DNA of 7,446 bases from assembly GCA_017460245.1 (NCBI GenBank), contig JAFUBK010000022.1:1-7446 (forward strand), in the 5' to 3' direction. Positions 5,356 through 7,446 of the stretch are shown piece after piece. The notes beneath the pieces were generated by a model. It did not search any database. It had not been told where the DNA came from and was given only the letters and a program-made list of their open reading frames with translations. The position numbers were made by a program, and so were the translations under genes. This DNA is from Bacilli bacterium. GTDB lineage: Bacteria; Bacillota_I; Bacilli_A; RF39; UBA660. Positions within the stretch are counted from its first letter, which is position 1. Every line of letters begins with the position of its first letter.

Positions 5356-6543
5356 ATGAAAAAAGCATTTACCTTATTATCATTAATTTTAATTTTATGT
5401 ATTCCGCTTTCATTTGCTAAAGCAGAAACATTAGATGAATATATCGCAAAATCAGAAAAAGCTTTAAAATCAGCTCGTGAAACCAATCAGAAAAAACAAA
5501 TGACCGAGGAAGAAAAAAACAAAGCTTTAGCTGAAAAACAGGAAATCACCGAAACTATTGCCAATACACAAAAAGAAATTGAACAGTTAGAAGAAGATAT
5601 AAAATCGCTTCAAGAATCAATTGAAAAAAAAGATAAAGAAATCAAAGAAATTATGAAGTTTGTTCAAGTATCAGACGGAGAATCAATTTATCTTGAATAC
5701 GCTTTTGGTGCCAGTAGTTTTACTGATTTTATTTACCGCATTTCTGTTGCCGAACAACTTTCAAATTATAACAATGAATTAATTACGGAATACAACGCCA
5801 ATATTAAACAATTAGAACAAAAACAAAAAGATTTATCAGCAAAACAAATTGAACTAGCCAAGAAACAAAAAGAACTAGAAGAATTAGTTGAAAAATTGTC
5901 AGCTGAGATAGATGATTTAAATGACACTGCCCAATCATATCAACAAGAATATGATAATTTAATGAAATATGTTAACCAATTAAAGAATATGGGATGTAAA
6001 GGAAATGAAGACATGTCTGCTTGCCGTGCTAGATTATATCCTCCACAAGTAAGTGGAGGCGGTGGTGGAAGTGTAACCGGCGGAGGCAATGCTAATGGTT
6101 TCTATATTCCGCTTACCCAAGGAAGAGTAACTCAAAATTACTATGGAAAAAGACATAATGCCATTGACATAAGTAACTATGAAGGCGCTCCAGTTTATGC
6201 TATAACCACAGGTAAGGTAAGAACAATCGCTCACGCTTCTTGCGGAAGAAACATTGTATACCTTGTTCATAACGTTGGTGGTCAAATGTACACAACAGTT
6301 TATTATCACTTAAAAAGTGTAAATGTATCAGTAAATCAAAACGTAACTTATACAACCCAAATCGGAGTTCAAGGTGGAAACCCAAGTTACGACAGTTGTA
6401 CAACAGGGTCACATGTTGACGTAAAATTATTTAAAGGGGAATATCCATATGATTTCGTGTCACTAACAAACGGACCACATATGAACCCAAGAAATTGGCT
6501 AACTCAATTGCCTGGTGAAGGACAAAGGTTCTATAGTAGATAA
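5356..6543 (+). CDS. Exported coiled-coil M23/LytM-domain protein, PcsB/CwlO/EnvC-like peptidoglycan hydrolase or amidase activator
   Basis: This 395-residue protein has a Sec signal peptide (1-23: Lys pair, hydrophobic core, AKA before E24). A long Glu/Lys/Gln-rich coiled coil follows (about 24-205). It is broken near 109-128 by YLEYAFGASSFTDFIYR, which resembles the hinge of PcsB/CwlO N-terminal domains that dock on FtsEX. Next come a cysteine pair (C214, C223), a glycine-rich linker (233-248) and a LytM (M23) domain from about 249 to the end. In that domain RHNAIDI supplies zinc ligands H267 and D271 and YYHLKS supplies H318. The last motif is GSHVDV (H353, D355) where the usual form is HxH, so the third zinc ligand would be Asp. 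It may be an active endopeptidase with altered metal binding, or an EnvC-like activator with a degenerate site. AGGAGG lies 5 nt before the ATG and overlaps no coding sequence. It is the second gene of a unit with the YgjP protein and is followed by a hairpin. Confidence 0.87.
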   Translation: MKKAFTLLSLILILCIPLSFAKAETLDEYIAKSEKALKSARETNQKKQMTEEEKNKALAEKQEITETIANTQKEIEQLEEDIKSLQESIEKKDKEIKEIMKFVQVSDGESIYLEYAFGASSFTDFIYRISVAEQLSNYNNELITEYNANIKQLEQKQKDLSAKQIELAKKQKELEELVEKLSAEIDDLNDTAQSYQQEYDNLMKYVNQLKNMGCKGNEDMSACRARLYPPQVSGGGGGSVTGGGNANGFYIPLTQGRVTQNYYGKRHNAIDISNYEGAPVYAITTGKVRTIAHASCGRNIVYLVHNVGGQMYTTVYYHLKSVNVSVNQNVTYTTQIGVQGGNPSYDSCTTGSHVDVKLFKGEYPYDFVSLTNGPHMNPRNWLTQLPGEGQRFYSR

Positions 6544-6570
6544 AGAGGAATAAAATTTCCTCTTTATTTG
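6541..6570 (+). terminator. Hairpin terminator after the M23 gene, weak T-tail
   Basis: TAAAGAGGAA (6541-6550) pairs with TTCCTCTTTA (6557-6566) around TAAAAT, a 10-bp perfect stem that includes the TAA stop. The tail is only ATTTG, so termination may be partial. The tail runs directly into the TTGACA of the next promoter. Confidence 0.65.
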
Positions 6571-6600
6571 ACATTATTTATTCCACCATTTTGTTATATT
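6568..6600 (+). promoter_or_regulatory. Promoter of the Cse60-MurJ unit
   Basis: A perfect -35 TTGACA (6568-6573) is present. The extended -10 TGTTATATT (6592-6600) is the best -10 but leaves a 21-nt spacer. TGTTAT (6592-6597) would give 18 nt with a poorer box. With the extended -10, initiation falls at the AAGGTGG ribosome binding site (6607-6613). Confidence 0.5.
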
Positions 6601-6617
6601 AAAATAAAGGTGGTATA

Positions 6618-6788
6618 ATGAAAGTGAAAGTTTTTGACGAAAGTCACGAAAAAGATTTAGAAGAGTCAATTAATAATTTTATTCAAACTGAAGAACCTGA
6701 AATAATTGATATTCATTTTTCGGTTAGTACCAGTATTTTTTCAGAAGAACAAGTTTTTTGTTTTTCTGCTTTAATTGTCTATAGGTAA
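6618..6788 (+). CDS. cse60: Cse60-family small protein
   Basis: A 56-residue frame begins with MKVKVFDESHEKDLEESIN and continues through EIIDIHFSVST to QVFCFSALIVYR. This is the full-length pattern of Cse60: an N-terminal 'KVFDE.HEKDLE..IN' block, a central 'IIDI.yS', and a C-terminal 'CFSALI.Y'. The founding Bacillus protein is made in the mother cell during sporulation, but its molecular function is unknown, and the family also appears in genomes not known to sporulate. It has no signal peptide or membrane segment. AAGGTGG (6607-6613) sits 4 nt before the ATG. The AAGGTGA site of the next gene overlaps its TAA, so the two genes are translationally close and almost certainly co-transcribed. 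This suggests a link to the flippase or envelope growth. Confidence 0.85.
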   Translation: MKVKVFDESHEKDLEESINNFIQTEEPEIIDIHFSVSTSIFSEEQVFCFSALIVYR

Positions 6789-6798
6789 GGTGAAGTAT

Positions 6799-7446
6799 AT
6801 GAAAAAAAATAGCTTCTTAGCCGGTGCAGCTATTTCTACCCTAGGTATTATAATTACCAAAGTAATCGGACTAGTATACGTCATTCCTTTTTATGCCATA
6901 ATTGGCATTCAAGGGGGAGCTCTATACAGTTACGCCTACTCAATTTACAATATGTTTTTAAATTTAGCTACGAGTGGTATTCCAGTAGCCATGAGTAAAG
7001 TGGTAAGCGAATATCAAGCTAAAAATTATAAATATACCAAAGAGCAAACATTTAAAACAGGTTTAAAAATAATTGGTATCCTATGTGTTACTGTCTTTCT
7101 AATTTTATTTATTTTTGCCCCACAACTCGCATATTTTATAATTGGAGATATTAAAGGTGGAAATACCATAGAAGATGTAACATTTGTTATTAGAGTCATA
7201 TCTACAGCTTTGTTAGTTGTTCCCTTTTTAAGTGTTTCCAAAGGGTACCTTCAAGGTCACAAAATTATGCAAGTATCATCAGTTGCCAATATTTTAGAGC
7301 AAATCGTTAGAGTAATAGTAATTCTTGCAGGAAGTTATATGGCTTTACATATATTTCATGCTAAAATAACCTCTGCCGTAGGAATTTCTGTATTTGCTGC
7401 TACCGTTGGCGCCATTGCTGCTTATTTTTATGTTGCAACCAAAATA
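6799..7446 (+). CDS. murJ: YtgP-type MurJ lipid II flippase, N-terminal 216 residues (runs off the window end)
   Basis: MurJ of the MOP superfamily moves lipid II across the cytoplasmic membrane for peptidoglycan synthesis. The visible part has the features of Bacillus YtgP, a functional MurJ: a first helix with ITKVIGLVYVIPF (19-31), the loop IGIQGGALYSYAYS, then FLNLATSGIPVAMSKVVSEY (53-72), and later VIRVISTALLVVPFLSVSKG and YLQGHK...ILEQIVRVIVIL. At least five membrane segments are visible. Full-length proteins of this family have about 14 helices and over 500 residues, so more than half lies beyond the window. The frame is open to the last base. The ATG at 6799 is 5 nt after AAGGTGA, which overlaps the stop of the Cse60 gene. 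A SpoVB-like or other oligosaccharide flippase is the main alternative. Confidence 0.88.
   Translation, partial: MKKNSFLAGAAISTLGIIITKVIGLVYVIPFYAIIGIQGGALYSYAYSIYNMFLNLATSGIPVAMSKVVSEYQAKNYKYTKEQTFKTGLKIIGILCVTVFLILFIFAPQLAYFIIGDIKGGNTIEDVTFVIRVISTALLVVPFLSVSKGYLQGHKIMQVSSVANILEQIVRVIVILAGSYMALHIFHAKITSAVGISVFAATVGAIAAYFYVATKI

Noticed and set aside
6055..6096. GGN-rich run as a possible DNA repeat or recombination site
   Set aside because: It simply encodes the glycine/serine linker between the coiled coil and the M23 domain. There is no matching copy elsewhere in the window.
6034..6412. Two overlapping minus-strand frames inside the M23 domain region
   Set aside because: They are antisense to well-conserved LytM motifs, overlap each other, and show no ribosome binding site or family resemblance.
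7026..7241. Minus-strand frame of 71 codons
   Set aside because: It is antisense to the MurJ gene, which has clear family motifs in this stretch.

Overview
The window is AT-rich (by eye roughly 30% G+C) with strong AGGAGG/AAGGTGA ribosome binding sites and short gaps between genes. Every tryptophan codon I checked is TGG, and TGA is used as a stop, so the standard bacterial code fits and the Mycoplasma code does not. The protein families (YtqA/MnmL radical SAM, YtgP-type MurJ, Cse60, a PcsB/CwlO-like M23 protein) point to a low-GC Gram-positive of the Bacilli that still makes peptidoglycan. An uncultured gut lineage of the RF39/Erysipelotrichia type is my best guess, but this is inference.

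Left block (1-2043): the start of a TetR-family repressor gene runs leftward off the window edge. It is divergent from a 569-residue acyl-CoA synthetase. The 147-bp space between them carries promoters in both directions and a small dyad over the repressor's own promoter. This is the usual layout of a local repressor controlling its neighbour. The synthetase converges on the next gene and shares with it a perfect hairpin that forms the 3' end of both reading frames.

Middle block (2054-4638): a radical SAM protein of the MnmL (YtqA) tRNA-modification family on the minus strand, divergent from a polytopic membrane protein resembling the YfcC/ion-transporter superfamily. The membrane protein has a 65-residue lysine-rich cytoplasmic insert and is followed by a textbook intrinsic terminator.

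Right block (4674-7446): two two-gene units. The first pairs a YgjP/DUF45 metal-dependent protein with an exported PcsB/CwlO/EnvC-like coiled-coil M23 protein whose LytM domain has Asp at one usual zinc-ligand His. The second pairs a 56-residue Cse60-family protein with a YtgP-type MurJ lipid II flippase, cut by the window end. The block leans towards cell-wall growth: lipid II export and peptidoglycan cleavage or its activation.

No RNA genes, mobile elements, CRISPR arrays or integration scars were seen, and no gene-free stretch exceeds 150 bp. I did not find a clear multi-gene novel system. The points most worth a second look are the altered M23 zinc site, the Cse60-MurJ coupling, the charged insert in the membrane protein, a recurring promoter layout that predicts near-leaderless transcripts, and the symmetrical shared terminator.
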